NCBI GenBank assembly: GCA_964533215.1
Contig: CAZHLJ010000001.1
Coordinates: 124,001-188,000 of the forward strand
Origin: Bact-08 sp964533215
GTDB taxonomy: Bacteria > Bacteroidota > Bacteroidia > Bacteroidales > UBA932
Direction: 5' to 3'
Length of the DNA: 64,000 nucleotides
Numbering within the stretch: position 1 is the first letter of the stretch; each line of letters starts with the position of its first letter. This document shows positions 25,432 through 34,427 of this stretch, piece by piece. The notes under the pieces were generated by a model. The model was not told the DNA's origin. It saw only the letters and a list, made by a program, of their open reading frames with translations, and ran no database searches. Both the position numbers and the translations under genes were made by a program.

Positions 25432-26160
25432 TTATCTCAGTTGGAAAATTACTGGGAAAGTGTATCGCACTTTAACAGGTTTGTGTTTTTGTCTACCGGG
25501 TTTCCATCTTGGGGAAGATGCGATTACGCGCATAGCTTCCTTATCAAGTAGTTCGTTTACTTCACGTATTACTTTTACATCGCTAACGCTTCCATCTGTG
25601 CCAACAATGAACTGCAGTATCACACGGCCCTGGACTCCATTTTCTCTGGCAATTTCGGGATACTCTACCTTTGAGGAGACCCATTTTGTAAAAGAGTTTT
25701 CATCACCACCTTGGAAGCTAGGTTTCTCCTCTACAGCTGTTGAGGGAAATTCTTCCTCTACTGCCTTTTCTTTTCTTTCTGCAACAGATTCATTAACAAC
25801 TATATGTTCCTCGTAATACGTGGAAATCTCGACTTTTAGTTTACTTTCGCCTTCTGTTTTGACCACAGCCGGTACATCTGGAATTATAAGATCTTCATCT
25901 ACAATTTCAAGAACTTTTTGAGCTACCGGAATTTTTGCTTTTTCTGGAGGAGGGTTCTGTTCCTTAGAAATAATTTGAGTTATTTTTTTCTCAGCAGGCT
26001 TCTTAATTTCGGTATCTATCGTATCATATGCTACCGGCTTTTCGTTGTTTTTCAACGCCAAAGCTGCAAGAAATAGTGCCAGTGCAGCAACTAATCCAAA
26101 CTCCTTAAAAAGAATTGTTTTGTTTTCCAGGCTAACTTTATCCTTCTTCTTTATTTCCAT
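25432..26160 (-). CDS. TonB-family energy transducer
   Basis: The product starts at the ATG at 26160 (M-E-I-K-K-K-D-K). The frame stays open to 26265, but that extension would be a translation of the tRNA gene and is not real. The 242 residues comprise a short cytoplasmic part, one membrane segment (about 20-37), a charged Pro/Lys/Glu-rich periplasmic linker (about 40-150), and a C-terminal TonB domain (about 160-242) with Y-P-E-I-A-R-E-N-G-V-Q-G-R-V and the closing P-V-K-V-R-Y-T-F-P-V-I-F-Q-L. It would pass proton-motive energy to outer-membrane receptors through an ExbBD motor. No exbBD lies beside it; a second tonB with its own motor is at 42-45 kb. Confidence 0.85.
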   Translation of the reverse strand: MEIKKKDKVSLENKTILFKEFGLVAALALFLAALALKNNEKPVAYDTIDTEIKKPAEKKITQIISKEQNPPPEKAKIPVAQKVLEIVDEDLIIPDVPAVVKTEGESKLKVEISTYYEEHIVVNESVAERKEKAVEEEFPSTAVEEKPSFQGGDENSFTKWVSSKVEYPEIARENGVQGRVILQFIVGTDGSVSDVKVIREVNELLDKEAMRVIASSPRWKPGRQKHKPVKVRYTFPVIFQLR

Positions 26161-26219
26161 AACATTATGAGGAGCAGATAACGATATAGATAAGTTTCTC
26201 TTATACGGCCGTGATTTTG

Positions 26220-26293
<74 letters not shown>

Positions 26294-26328
26294 TTATTTT
26301 GCATCACAAAGATGCAAAATATTAATGA

Positions 26329-27270
26329 TTATACAAGTTTTAGCTCTCTAAGAACATCATTTGTAGCGCGGACTGCAGCTGCACTTTGCTCAAACTTTGC
26401 TTGTTCCTCTTCGTTAAGTTTCATTTCAATAACCTTTTCCCAACCATGTCTTCCAACAACTACAGGTACCCCAATGCAAATGTCGTTTTGTCCGTATTCC
26501 CCTTCAAGAGACACGCAACAAGGGTAAATTTTCTTTTCGTCTAGGATTATTGATCTTGCAAGTGCGGCAATTGATGCTCCAGGAGCATACCATGCAGATG
26601 TTCCGAGAAGTTTGGTAAGTGTAGCACCACCAACCATAGTGTCTTGAGCTACTTTGTCAAGTTCTTCTTTAGAAATAAGCTCACTTACAGGAATTCCTCT
26701 CAGACTTGCATATCTTGTCATAGGAATCATTGTTGTATCACCGTGTCCGCCTATAACCATACCGGCAACATCACTTGCAGGAGCGTTCAACGCTTTTCTC
26801 AGGTAATATACGAAACGGCTGCTATCAAGAATTCCACCCATGCCTATTACCTTGTTCTTAGGTAATTTAGAGGTTTTAAGGGTAAGATATGTCATTGTAT
26901 CCATTGGGTTTGAAACAACTATAACCACTGCATTTGGAGAGTATTTCAGTGCGTTTTCAATAACATCGTTTACAATACCGGCATTAACACCTATCAGTTC
27001 CTCTCGTGTCATGCCCGGTTTACGAGGAATACCAGATGTAACAACTATAACAGCAGATTTTGCAGTAGCTTCATAGTCATTTGTAACACCTGTAACTCTT
27101 GTGTCGAATCTAAACAACTTTGCTGTCTGATTCATATCTATTGCCTTCCCCTCGGAAATACCAGGTTTGATATCGAGAAGGACAACTTCTGATGCGAATT
27201 GCATCGTCATAATTGCATTTACGCAGGTTGCTCCCACATTTCCGGCACCTATAACTGTTATTTTTGCCAT
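26329..27270 (-). CDS. mdh: Malate dehydrogenase (NAD, LDH-like)
   Basis: This enzyme interconverts malate and oxaloacetate with NAD(H). The 313-residue protein has the Rossmann motif GAGNVGAT at residues 7-14, the acidic cofactor residue in L-D-I-K (NAD preference), the mobile loop with R-K-P-G-M-T-R, the V-S-N-P-M-D-T-M motif typical of LDH-like malate dehydrogenases, and the catalytic G-G-H-G-D-T-T-M. With sdhAB in the same window it completes the malate-fumarate-succinate branch together with a fumarase elsewhere. It is monocistronic, divergent from the CMD gene, and ends 36 bp before the tRNA. Confidence 0.96.
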   Translation of the reverse strand: MAKITVIGAGNVGATCVNAIMTMQFASEVVLLDIKPGISEGKAIDMNQTAKLFRFDTRVTGVTNDYEATAKSAVIVVTSGIPRKPGMTREELIGVNAGIVNDVIENALKYSPNAVVIVVSNPMDTMTYLTLKTSKLPKNKVIGMGGILDSSRFVYYLRKALNAPASDVAGMVIGGHGDTTMIPMTRYASLRGIPVSELISKEELDKVAQDTMVGGATLTKLLGTSAWYAPGASIAALARSIILDEKKIYPCCVSLEGEYGQNDICIGVPVVVGRHGWEKVIEMKLNEEEQAKFEQSAAAVRATNDVLRELKLV

Positions 27271-27302
27271 AACTTCTAAAGATTTAATTAATATAATTTT
27301 TG

Positions 27303-27310
27303 TAGTTTTG
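27303..27310 (+). promoter_or_regulatory. Possible -7 element upstream of the CMD-ybeY-mnmG operon
   Basis: TAGTTTTG matches the Bacteroidota -7 consensus and ends 17 bp before the CMD-protein ATG. A TTG is not found at the normal distance, so the call is tentative. Confidence 0.4.
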
Positions 27311-27327
27311 CATCAAATTAATTTCAA

Positions 27328-27681
27328 ATGGAGCGAATAGATAATTTCCGCACATATCGTGCCAAAATGAACGATGTCATACTTAAATCTGATAAATTAT
27401 TTTTCAAGAGATTTTTCAATTTAGACATGAGAACATATGAGGGTGGGGCTCTTTCTGCACAGACTAAAGAGATGCTGGGACTTGTCTCATCAATGGTACT
27501 CAGGTGTGATGATTGCATAAAGTATCATCTGGAGAAATGTTTTGAACTTGAGGTGACCAGAGAGCAGCTGTTTGAGATATTTTCTGTTGCAAACCTTGTT
27601 GGTGGTTCAATTGTTATACCTCACACAAGAAGAGCTATTGAATATTGGGATCTACTAGAGGAGAAAAAGAAAAATGGTTAA
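27328..27681 (+). CDS. Carboxymuconolactone decarboxylase (CMD/AhpD-like) family protein
   Basis: This 117-residue all-helical protein has the AhpD-like core: a C-D-D-C motif followed by I-K-Y-H (about residues 70-77), which is the redox-active CxxC-xx-H pattern of peroxidase-linked members, and the closing G-G-S-I-V-I-P-H-T-R-R-A. Members act as small disulfide reductases or gamma-carboxymuconolactone decarboxylases. The CxxC and the lack of aromatic-degradation genes favour a redox role here. Its 3' end overlaps ybeY by 8 bp, so it is the first gene of a CMD-ybeY-mnmG operon. Confidence 0.82.
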   Translation: MERIDNFRTYRAKMNDVILKSDKLFFKRFFNLDMRTYEGGALSAQTKEMLGLVSSMVLRCDDCIKYHLEKCFELEVTREQLFEIFSVANLVGGSIVIPHTRRAIEYWDLLEEKKKNG

Positions 27682-28105
27682 CTATTTTATCGTTGAGACA
27701 AATTTTACGTTTGAAAGAAGGAGAGATTGCACCAACTGGATCAAGAGTGTCGTTTTGGAGGAGAGTCTCAAATCTCCCAAAAAAGTTGGTGATGTTTCTG
27801 TAATTTTCTGTTCGGATGAGTATCTATTAAATATTAATAAACAATATCTCTCACACGATTACTTTACTGATGTGATTACCTTTGATAATTCTGAAGGGGA
27901 TGAGCTTTCTGGAGATATCTTTATCAGTACAGATACAGTCTTGTCTAATTCCAAGATTTATAACCAAGAATTTATTTCAGAATTGCACAGGGTGATAGTT
28001 CACGGTATTCTTCATCTCTTGGGATATGATGATCAGACGGAAGATCAATCTAAAGTAATGAGGGCAAAAGAGGATTATTACTTGAATAAAAGGTTCCCCT
28101 CATGA
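27674..28105 (+). CDS. ybeY: rRNA maturation endoribonuclease YbeY
   Basis: YbeY is a zinc-dependent single-strand endoribonuclease needed for 16S rRNA 3' maturation and 70S quality control. The 143-residue protein carries the zinc motif H-G-I-L-H-L-L-G-Y-D-D at about residues 114-124 (HGxLHLxGYDH form, with the last His replaced by Asp, as in many Bacteroidota), and F-T-D-V-I-T-F-D-N upstream. It overlaps the CMD gene by 8 bp and mnmG by 4 bp, so the three genes are translated as one coupled unit. Confidence 0.93.
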   Translation: MVNYFIVETNFTFERRRDCTNWIKSVVLEESLKSPKKVGDVSVIFCSDEYLLNINKQYLSHDYFTDVITFDNSEGDELSGDIFISTDTVLSNSKIYNQEFISELHRVIVHGILHLLGYDDQTEDQSKVMRAKEDYYLNKRFPS

Positions 28106-30186
28106 CTGATTCCTTTGATATCATAGTTATCGGAGCGGGCCACGCTGGTTGTGAAGCGGCTCATGCTGCTGCTAAGCTTGGATCTAGAGTTCTTCTTTTG
28201 ACCATGGATATGGGTAAGATTGCTCAAATGTCTTGTAATCCTGCTATTGGAGGAATCGCAAAAGGTCAGATTGTTAGAGAAATTGATGCACTTGGAGGTG
28301 GTACTGGTATTGTTACCGATGCAAGTACATTGCAGTTTAGGATGCTCAATCGTTCGAAAGGACCAGCAATGTGGAGCCCCAGAGCTCAATGTGACAGACA
28401 GCACTTCTCTTTGAATTGGAGGTTCCTTGTGGAACATACTCCCAATTTGAATATTTGGCAAGACACTGTGACTGATTTCATTTTTGAAAATAATTCCATC
28501 GTTGGGGTTAAGACATCACTTGGAGCTTCATTCAGATCCAAGGCTGTGATTTTAACAGCCGGAACTTTTCTCAACGGTAAACTTTTTATAGGACAGAACT
28601 CAACTGAAGGTGGAAGAGTAGGAGAGTTGCCATCCTTAAAACTAACGAAACAGCTTGTAAGTATGGGTGTTGAGGTCGATAGGATGAAGACAGGAACGCC
28701 TCCACGTTTAGATGCTCGCTCCATTGACCTAGGCAAGCTTCAAATACAGCAAGGAGATTCACTTCCGGAGAAGTTTTCTTTTCTCAATATCCCTTCACCC
28801 ATACAAGGCAGTGTTAGTCAGATGTGCTGTTACATGGTACATACTAATCAAGAAGTTCATGATATATTGAAAGAGGGGTTTATACATTCTCCACTTTTCA
28901 ATGGTAAAATTCATGGTAGAGGTCCGAGATATTGCCCTAGCATAGAAGATAAACTACGGACTTTTTCGGATAAGACAACACATCAGCTATTTTTAGAGCC
29001 CGAAGGATGGAACACATTTGAATATTATTTGCAAGGATTTTCTTCCTCACTTCCGCTCGAAACTCAATATGCTGCATTGCGTGCTATTCCTGGATTTGAA
29101 AATGTTGTTATTTTCAGACCTGCTTATGCCGTGGAATATGATTATTTCCCACCCACTCAACTTGACCATACATTACAAGTCAAATCCATCCCCAATTTAT
29201 ATTTTGCAGGGCAGGTTAATGGAACAACTGGATATGAAGAGGCAGCTGCACAAGGATTGATTGCAGGAATAAATGCTCATCAAAAAAATTGCATGAAAGA
29301 TCCTTTTATATTGAATAGGGATCAGGCATATATTGGCGTACTTATAGATGACCTAGTTACAAAGGGCGTTGATGAGCCATATAGAATGTTTACATCAAGA
29401 GCCGAGTACCGTATACTTCTTAGGCAAGACAATGCTGACCAGCGTCTGACCCATTTATCTTACGCGATTGGTCTTGCAACTGAAGAAAGATATAAAATGG
29501 CTTGCAATAAATACGAAATCTCAAGGAGTTTCTCTTCTTTTATGGAAAAAATTTCACTTGCCCCAGAGGAGATTAATCCATATTTATTGAATATAGGCTC
29601 TTCGCCCATTTCTCAAAGAAAAAAACTTTCTGACATATTAAGCCGCCCAGATGCCCAGATTTTATCTTTGTTGAATAATGTTCCACGAGAAACATTTTTG
29701 AAATATATTTATGATATTCAGAAAGATGCTGCGGATGGAGCTTTTGCCTCCCTGTTGAAGGGATTCTCTTCCATTTCTGACTCTATTGATCTTCCTCCAA
29801 AAGATGTATATCTTTTTTTATCGAATTTGCTCGGAGAAGAGATTCCGGTTTCTACAGAAGAAGTTGTTCTTCCTTACCAAGAAGGAGATGTTCGAAGTGT
29901 CGACGTCTCACGCGCACTTACTTTGAAAGAGATTGTTGAGTCGACAGAAATATTAATTAAATATAAGGGATATATTGAGAGAGAAAGGCGAATAGCAGAT
30001 AAGATTATTAAGTTGGAAGGTGTTAAGATCCCTGACGGCTTTGACTACTCCTCTCTTAAATCGCTTTCGATTGAGTCAAGGCAGAAATTAGATAAGCATA
30101 AGCCTAAAACTATTTCCCAAGCATCAAGAATTCCCGGGGTTTCTCCTGCTGATATTTCTATATTGCTCGTCTACTTTGGAAGATAG
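28102..30186 (+). CDS. mnmG: tRNA uridine 5-carboxymethylaminomethyl modification enzyme MnmG (GidA), with extra internal segment
   Basis: MnmG with MnmE modifies the wobble uridine of several tRNAs using FAD and methylene-THF. The 694-residue protein has G-A-G-H-A-G-C-E-A-A (FAD, residues 12-21), the P-A-I-G-G-I-A-K-G loop, R-M-L-N-R-S-K-G-P-A, K-T-G-T-P-P-R, the substrate Cys regions, F-T-S-R-A-E-Y-R, and the C-terminal MnmE-binding helices ending P-G-V-S-P-A-D-I-S-I-L-L. Homologues are usually about 620-630 residues. The excess of about 65 residues lies between the L-S-R-P-D segment (about 515) and I-K-Y-K-G-Y-I (about 615), within the C-terminal helical domain. The reading frame is clean. 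A parS-like 16-mer is embedded at codons 526-531. The start overlaps ybeY by 4 bp. Confidence 0.94.
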   Translation: MTDSFDIIVIGAGHAGCEAAHAAAKLGSRVLLLTMDMGKIAQMSCNPAIGGIAKGQIVREIDALGGGTGIVTDASTLQFRMLNRSKGPAMWSPRAQCDRQHFSLNWRFLVEHTPNLNIWQDTVTDFIFENNSIVGVKTSLGASFRSKAVILTAGTFLNGKLFIGQNSTEGGRVGELPSLKLTKQLVSMGVEVDRMKTGTPPRLDARSIDLGKLQIQQGDSLPEKFSFLNIPSPIQGSVSQMCCYMVHTNQEVHDILKEGFIHSPLFNGKIHGRGPRYCPSIEDKLRTFSDKTTHQLFLEPEGWNTFEYYLQGFSSSLPLETQYAALRAIPGFENVVIFRPAYAVEYDYFPPTQLDHTLQVKSIPNLYFAGQVNGTTGYEEAAAQGLIAGINAHQKNCMKDPFILNRDQAYIGVLIDDLVTKGVDEPYRMFTSRAEYRILLRQDNADQRLTHLSYAIGLATEERYKMACNKYEISRSFSSFMEKISLAPEEINPYLLNIGSSPISQRKKLSDILSRPDAQILSLLNNVPRETFLKYIYDIQKDAADGAFASLLKGFSSISDSIDLPPKDVYLFLSNLLGEEIPVSTEEVVLPYQEGDVRSVDVSRALTLKEIVESTEILIKYKGYIERERRIADKIIKLEGVKIPDGFDYSSLKSLSIESRQKLDKHKPKTISQASRIPGVSPADISILLVYFGR
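29679..29694. promoter_or_regulatory. parS-like ParB-binding site inside mnmG
   Basis: The 16-mer TGTTCCACGAGAAACA differs from the widely conserved parS consensus TGTTNCACGTGAAACA at one position only (A for T at position 10). A weaker relative, TGTTTCACGGGGAACG, lies at 30191-30206 just after the mnmG stop. parS sites normally cluster near oriC and often near gidA/mnmG; the candidate origin is about 15.5 kb away. It overlaps coding sequence, so a chance origin is possible but not very likely for so long a match. Confidence 0.5.
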
Positions 30187-30211
30187 AGTATGTTTCACGG
30201 GGAACGTTTGT

Positions 30212-31102
30212 CTATTCTAGAGGTAAAGAGAGGTGGAGCTTCTCAAGGGAATTTGTTAATTTAGTTATAAATGTTAGGAGCAATGCGGATTTTTCGATGG
30301 TATGTCCTGTATAGCTCATCTGCTTTGATGATGTTTCGATCTTTATTTGCTCTGTTTCCGGGTATATCTCCTTTAATATGGAGATTAAAAATTCTATTTC
30401 TTCAGGATTACTTGCGTTTGTTTCCAGGACATTAATTTGATTTCTTATAATATCATCTGGATAGGAGATGAAGTAATATGGCGTTTTGGATTCTAATGAG
30501 GCTATTTGGTACTTCTTGCACATTCCATTTCTGTTTCTTGCCTCTATTAATGCGTATTCCAAAACTCCTTTAGACCATAGGAAATGTGTTTCGCTAAAGC
30601 TTTTCTTACGAAATTCAAAGAGTTCAGATGCGCTGAGGTCGGTTATAATAGCCCTGCTTTCTGATTTAATATTAGGAGAAGAAATAATAAATGTTGAATT
30701 GCTTTTGAATAATTTCTGATTGAAGGATGACTTAATGTAAAATTTATAGAGCGATTCACTGGCTGGTTTTACTAACATATAAGAAAGCCCATCCTTTTTG
30801 CTCTCTTCAATTGCTGCATTTATAAGAATCTTTGAGTAAGAATTACCTCTATGTTCAGGTAATGTCCCTACAGCATATAAATATCCTCCATTATAAATCT
30901 GATTTTCCAGTAAAGTGAAGGATGGAATTATTGAAAGGCAAGAGACAAAATTATTCTTGTCAATTCCAAGTAATAATGTTTTGGTAAGTGGGAGGCAATG
31001 ATTGAGGTAATTATCTATATAGTCTTGATCATCACTGAAACAAGCTCTCCATATATTAGATATATGTTCTTTGTTTTCTTTGCCTGCTAATTTTATATAC
31101 AT
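30212..31102 (-). CDS. GNAT-family N-acetyltransferase
   Basis: This 296-residue protein has a GNAT fold in its first half: Y-L-Y-A-V-G-T-L-P-E-H-R-G-N-S-Y-S-K at about residues 74-91 is the strand-4/motif A acetyl-CoA loop (consensus VxxxxRGxGxG/A, here with S for the second Gly), followed by A-S-E-S-L-Y-K-F-Y as motif B. The second half resembles the C-terminal part of Eis-like two-domain acetyltransferases. The acceptor is not known. The ATG lies directly next to the stop of the acyl-CoA synthetase gene on the same strand, so they share a transcript. Confidence 0.75.
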   Translation of the reverse strand: MYIKLAGKENKEHISNIWRACFSDDQDYIDNYLNHCLPLTKTLLLGIDKNNFVSCLSIIPSFTLLENQIYNGGYLYAVGTLPEHRGNSYSKILINAAIEESKKDGLSYMLVKPASESLYKFYIKSSFNQKLFKSNSTFIISSPNIKSESRAIITDLSASELFEFRKKSFSETHFLWSKGVLEYALIEARNRNGMCKKYQIASLESKTPYYFISYPDDIIRNQINVLETNASNPEEIEFLISILKEIYPETEQIKIETSSKQMSYTGHTIEKSALLLTFITKLTNSLEKLHLSLPLE

Positions 31103-32878
31103 CTAACTTTCGTGGTTGTAAATATCATTTATTAAATCCGAATATTTAGAATATATTTTACTTCTTTTAAGCTTGAGTGTTTGGGAAAGCATATCATTTA
31201 ATGGTGACCACTCGGCATTTATTAATTTTGGCCTTTTTACATGTTCATGAGGGGCCAGTTTTTGATTTACTTTATCAATTTCTCTAAGGAATTTTTTTAT
31301 TACTTCAGGATTTTTGATCAATTCATCGTTGTCAGAAAATTGAATTTTATGTTTTGCTGCCCAGAAGTGTAGGGGACTGAATGCAGGGATGATGATTGCA
31401 GAAGCAAATTTCTGGTTTTCGCCGATAACCATGCAGTTTTCTATATATGACGATTCTTTCAACATATTTTCGATAATCTGCGGAGCAACATATTTTCCGG
31501 CAGATAACTTGAAAATTTCTTTTTTTCTATCAGTTATTTTAACAAAAATCTTGTCGACCATTACTCCAATATCTCCTGTATGAAACCATCCATCACTATC
31601 AATAACAGCTTTTGTAGCTTCTGGATCTTTGTAATAACCTAGCATTACATGTGGCCCCCGGGTAAGAATCTCACCATCTTCTGCTATTAATAATTCAGTG
31701 CCCTCCATAGCCTTTCCTACAGTACCAATCTTTATGATCATCTCTTTCGGATTATTTACAGCTATCACCGGAGAAGTCTCAGTCATACCGTAGCCCTCGA
31801 AAATGTACATTTTTGCAGCAGTGAAAAGTCGTATTATTTTTTCCTGGATTGCAGATCCTCCTGAAACAACAAGCATCTCCTTACCACCAAGCTTCTCTCT
31901 CCATTTACTATATACTAGTTTGTCTGCAATACCATACTGTATATTGTGTATAAGATTTTTCCTTGTGTAATCATATTTGCAGGCAATCCGAAAAGCCCAT
32001 TTGTAAATAATTTTTTTGATTCCTTTCAAATCCTTGCCTGCAGCCTCAAATTTGTCGAACATCAGTTCAAGCACTCTTGGAACTGCGCAGAAGCCATCTG
32101 CATGGCAGTCTGCGAGATCATTTGCAATAGTGGAGAGGCTCTCTGCATAGTAAACACTTATTCCCAGATATTGATATTCATAATTCATGCTCCTCTCATA
32201 TATGTGGCACAAAGGTAGGAAACTCAACATTTTATGTCGGCTGTCTTTAATTTGTTGAACTGCTGTCCCAATAAACTCGAAGACTAAATTTCTGTGAGAA
32301 AGCATTACACCTTTAGGTGTCCCAGTTGTTCCAGAGGTATAAATAATGGTAACAAGCTCATTTTCATTTATATGTAGTTTGTTTTCTTCGATTATAGGGG
32401 CAAACTCTGACGATTTTTCTTCGCCAATTTCGTATAGTTCAGTTATGCATTTAACACCTGGAATTTTGTCCATAGAATATATTTCCGGTTTTATTTGCAT
32501 ATCATCAACAATCGAAGTTATCTTTTTGAATATTGATTCTGAACTTACAAAAATTACTTTTGCCTCACTGTGAGAGAATATGTGATGATAGTCGTCATTA
32601 CTTAATGTTGTGTATACAGGAATGTGAACCATATGTGCCAATGCAAGTCCCATATCAATAAAGTTCCACTCAGGGCGGTTGTTGCATATGGTAATGACTT
32701 TATCCATAGGCTTTAAACCAACTGCAAGAAATGCGTATGATAGTTTATAGGATATTTTACAATAGTCATTTACAGAGTATTTTATCCAATGGCCATTAAC
32801 TTTCCTGCTTAAAATATCGTCCTTTGGATATTTCTCCTTGAGATTTTCAAGAAGATCAAAAATTCTAGTTACTTCCAT
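31103..32878 (-). CDS. AMP-dependent long-chain acyl-CoA synthetase
   Basis: This 591-residue ANL-superfamily enzyme activates fatty acids to acyl-CoA through an acyl-adenylate. The P-loop-like A3 motif I-Y-T-S-G-T-T-G-T-P-K-G lies near residue 180. The A5 motif G-Y-G-M-T-E-T-S-P, the A7 motif F-H-T-G-D-I-G and the A8 motif I-T-D-R-K-K-E-I-F-K-L follow. The catalytic A10 lysine region is near the C-terminus. It has the FadD/FAA-like insertion and length of the long-chain branch. It is co-oriented with ltaE upstream (24 bp) and the GNAT gene downstream (0 bp). Whether it serves lipid remodelling or uptake cannot be told. Confidence 0.9.
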   Translation of the reverse strand: MEVTRIFDLLENLKEKYPKDDILSRKVNGHWIKYSVNDYCKISYKLSYAFLAVGLKPMDKVITICNNRPEWNFIDMGLALAHMVHIPVYTTLSNDDYHHIFSHSEAKVIFVSSESIFKKITSIVDDMQIKPEIYSMDKIPGVKCITELYEIGEEKSSEFAPIIEENKLHINENELVTIIYTSGTTGTPKGVMLSHRNLVFEFIGTAVQQIKDSRHKMLSFLPLCHIYERSMNYEYQYLGISVYYAESLSTIANDLADCHADGFCAVPRVLELMFDKFEAAGKDLKGIKKIIYKWAFRIACKYDYTRKNLIHNIQYGIADKLVYSKWREKLGGKEMLVVSGGSAIQEKIIRLFTAAKMYIFEGYGMTETSPVIAVNNPKEMIIKIGTVGKAMEGTELLIAEDGEILTRGPHVMLGYYKDPEATKAVIDSDGWFHTGDIGVMVDKIFVKITDRKKEIFKLSAGKYVAPQIIENMLKESSYIENCMVIGENQKFASAIIIPAFSPLHFWAAKHKIQFSDNDELIKNPEVIKKFLREIDKVNQKLAPHEHVKRPKLINAEWSPLNDMLSQTLKLKRSKIYSKYSDLINDIYNHES

Positions 32879-32902
32879 AGTTTAGGCTTATTTATTTTTG
32901 TT

Positions 32903-33925
32903 TTAAAGCATTGATTTAAGATCATTTATGAATATATCAATATCCTCTTTACGTGTATTAAACGAACACATCCAACGCACTTCGGTAGTCTCTTCTTCCC
33001 ATATATAAAATGTATGTTTTTCCATGAGTTTGTTGCATAAAACTCTTGGTATACATGCAAATACAGCATTAGTTTCAACTGGTCGACTTATTTTTACCTG
33101 AGAAATAGCCTTAAGTTCTTTTTCAAGGTATTTAGCCATATTATTTGAATGCCCTGCCAGCTTAAGATTTAGATTTCCAGTAAGGTAGGCTTCAAATTGA
33201 GCGGCTATAAATCTGTTCTTGGAATAGAGTTGGGCAGCTTGTTTTCTTGTATATTGAAAATTTTCAGCAAGATCTTTTCTGAAGAACACAACTGCTTCTC
33301 CAATAAGTAGTCCGTTTTTTGTACCACCGAATGAGAGGGCATCAACACCAAGGTCTGCTGTGAAGCTCTTTACTGGCATTCCGAGTGCGGCTGAGGCGTT
33401 TGAGATTCTAGAGCCATCCACATGTAAGTAGCAATTATGAGAGTGCATTAGATCAGCAAGTTCTTTTATTTCGTTTGGAGTGTAAAGCGTGCCAAGCTCA
33501 GTAGGTTGAGATATTGAGAGTACTTTAACCTGGGCATGATGTTGGAAACCAAATCCTTTTAGTTCTTTCCTTACATCTTCTACATTTACTTTCCCATCTT
33601 TTGCATGAATAGGTATTAACTTGCATCCTGTCATTTTTTCTGGTCCTGCACATTCATCAACATTTATATGAGCTGTGTCTGGGCAAATAATTGCGTTATA
33701 ACTATTTGTAAGTGCTTTTAGAGCTAATAAGTTCGCCCCAGTTCCATTAAAAACGAAGAATATTTCCGCCTCATTTCCAAGTTGTTCTTTAAATAGTCTA
33801 ACAGCAGATTGAGTTATTTCGTCCTCGCCATATGCAACGGCAAAATTACTGTTGGCTTTTATTATTGCTTCGAGTATTTCTGGGGCAACACCTGAGTGAT
33901 TATCACTTCCAAAACTGTGTAACAT
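32903..33925 (-). CDS. ltaE: Low-specificity L-threonine aldolase/beta-eliminating lyase
   Basis: This PLP enzyme of fold type I cleaves threonine (and allo-threonine) to glycine and acetaldehyde. The 340-residue protein opens with S-D-N-H-S-G-V-A-P-E, has F-N-G-T-G-A-N (about 57-63), the conserved L-H-V-D-G-S-R-I (about 167-174), and S-F-G-G-T-K-N-G with the PLP lysine (about 203). A short alanine/asparagine-rich segment and R-W-M-C-S-F-N-T end the protein. It is preceded by an independent terminator, so it begins its own unit with the acyl-CoA synthetase and GNAT genes. The neighbouring gcvH concerns glycine cleavage, which would use the glycine it makes. Confidence 0.88.
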   Translation of the reverse strand: MLHSFGSDNHSGVAPEILEAIIKANSNFAVAYGEDEITQSAVRLFKEQLGNEAEIFFVFNGTGANLLALKALTNSYNAIICPDTAHINVDECAGPEKMTGCKLIPIHAKDGKVNVEDVRKELKGFGFQHHAQVKVLSISQPTELGTLYTPNEIKELADLMHSHNCYLHVDGSRISNASAALGMPVKSFTADLGVDALSFGGTKNGLLIGEAVVFFRKDLAENFQYTRKQAAQLYSKNRFIAAQFEAYLTGNLNLKLAGHSNNMAKYLEKELKAISQVKISRPVETNAVFACIPRVLCNKLMEKHTFYIWEEETTEVRWMCSFNTRKEDIDIFINDLKSML

Positions 33926-33973
33926 GTGTAAAATAATGTAATTTTAAAAAAGTTGTAGGTGTAAATATAATAA

Positions 33974-34007
33974 AAAAACCCTTGGGCGTTAATGTCCAAG
34001 GGTTTTT
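33974..34007. terminator. Terminator downstream of gcvH
   Basis: A 12-bp perfect inverted repeat (AAAAACCCTTGG at 33974-33985 and its complement at 33996-34007) has a 10-nt loop and A/T runs on both sides. It ends the leftward gcvH message before ltaE. Confidence 0.88.
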
Positions 34008-34030
34008 GTTTAATCTGTATCGGCTATGGT

Positions 34031-34405
34031 TTACAGAATAGCTTTATATGCATCGGCATCAAGTAGTGAATCAACTTCTGATGGATCAGACATTTGAATC
34101 TTTACCATCCAGCCTTCTCCATAAGGATCCTTGTTAACAGACTCAGGAGAATTTTCAAGATTAGGATTAATTTCAATGATTTTGCCTGATACTGGCATCA
34201 GAGCATCTGCTACGGTTTTGACAGCTTCAATTGCTCCAAAGACCTCGGTTTTCTCTAAAGTTTCGCCTTCGGTCTGGATATCAACAAAAACGATATCGCC
34301 TAATTGTCCTTGTGCGAAGTCAGTAATACCTACTATTGCGATATTACCCTCTATCTTCACCCATTCGTGGTCACTGCTGTACTTAAGATTTGCTGGTATA
34401 TTCAT
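34031..34405 (-). CDS. gcvH: Glycine cleavage system H protein
   Basis: GcvH is the lipoylated carrier that shuttles the aminomethyl group between the P, T and L proteins. The 124-residue protein is of normal length. The lipoyl-lysine is Lys63 in G-A-I-E-A-V-K-T-V, and the C-terminal half has G-E-G-W-M-V-K-I as expected. It stands alone, with its own promoter element and terminator; the other glycine-cleavage genes are not in the window. A threonine aldolase gene that yields glycine lies just downstream. Confidence 0.96.
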   Translation of the reverse strand: MNIPANLKYSSDHEWVKIEGNIAIVGITDFAQGQLGDIVFVDIQTEGETLEKTEVFGAIEAVKTVADALMPVSGKIIEINPNLENSPESVNKDPYGEGWMVKIQMSDPSEVDSLLDADAYKAIL

Positions 34406-34427
34406 AAATTTTTGATTAAATTTTTCG

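Noticed and set aside
28421..28436. parS-like sequence GGTTCCTTGTGGAACA in mnmG
   Set aside because: The central CACG is lost (TTGT), so ParB binding is unlikely.
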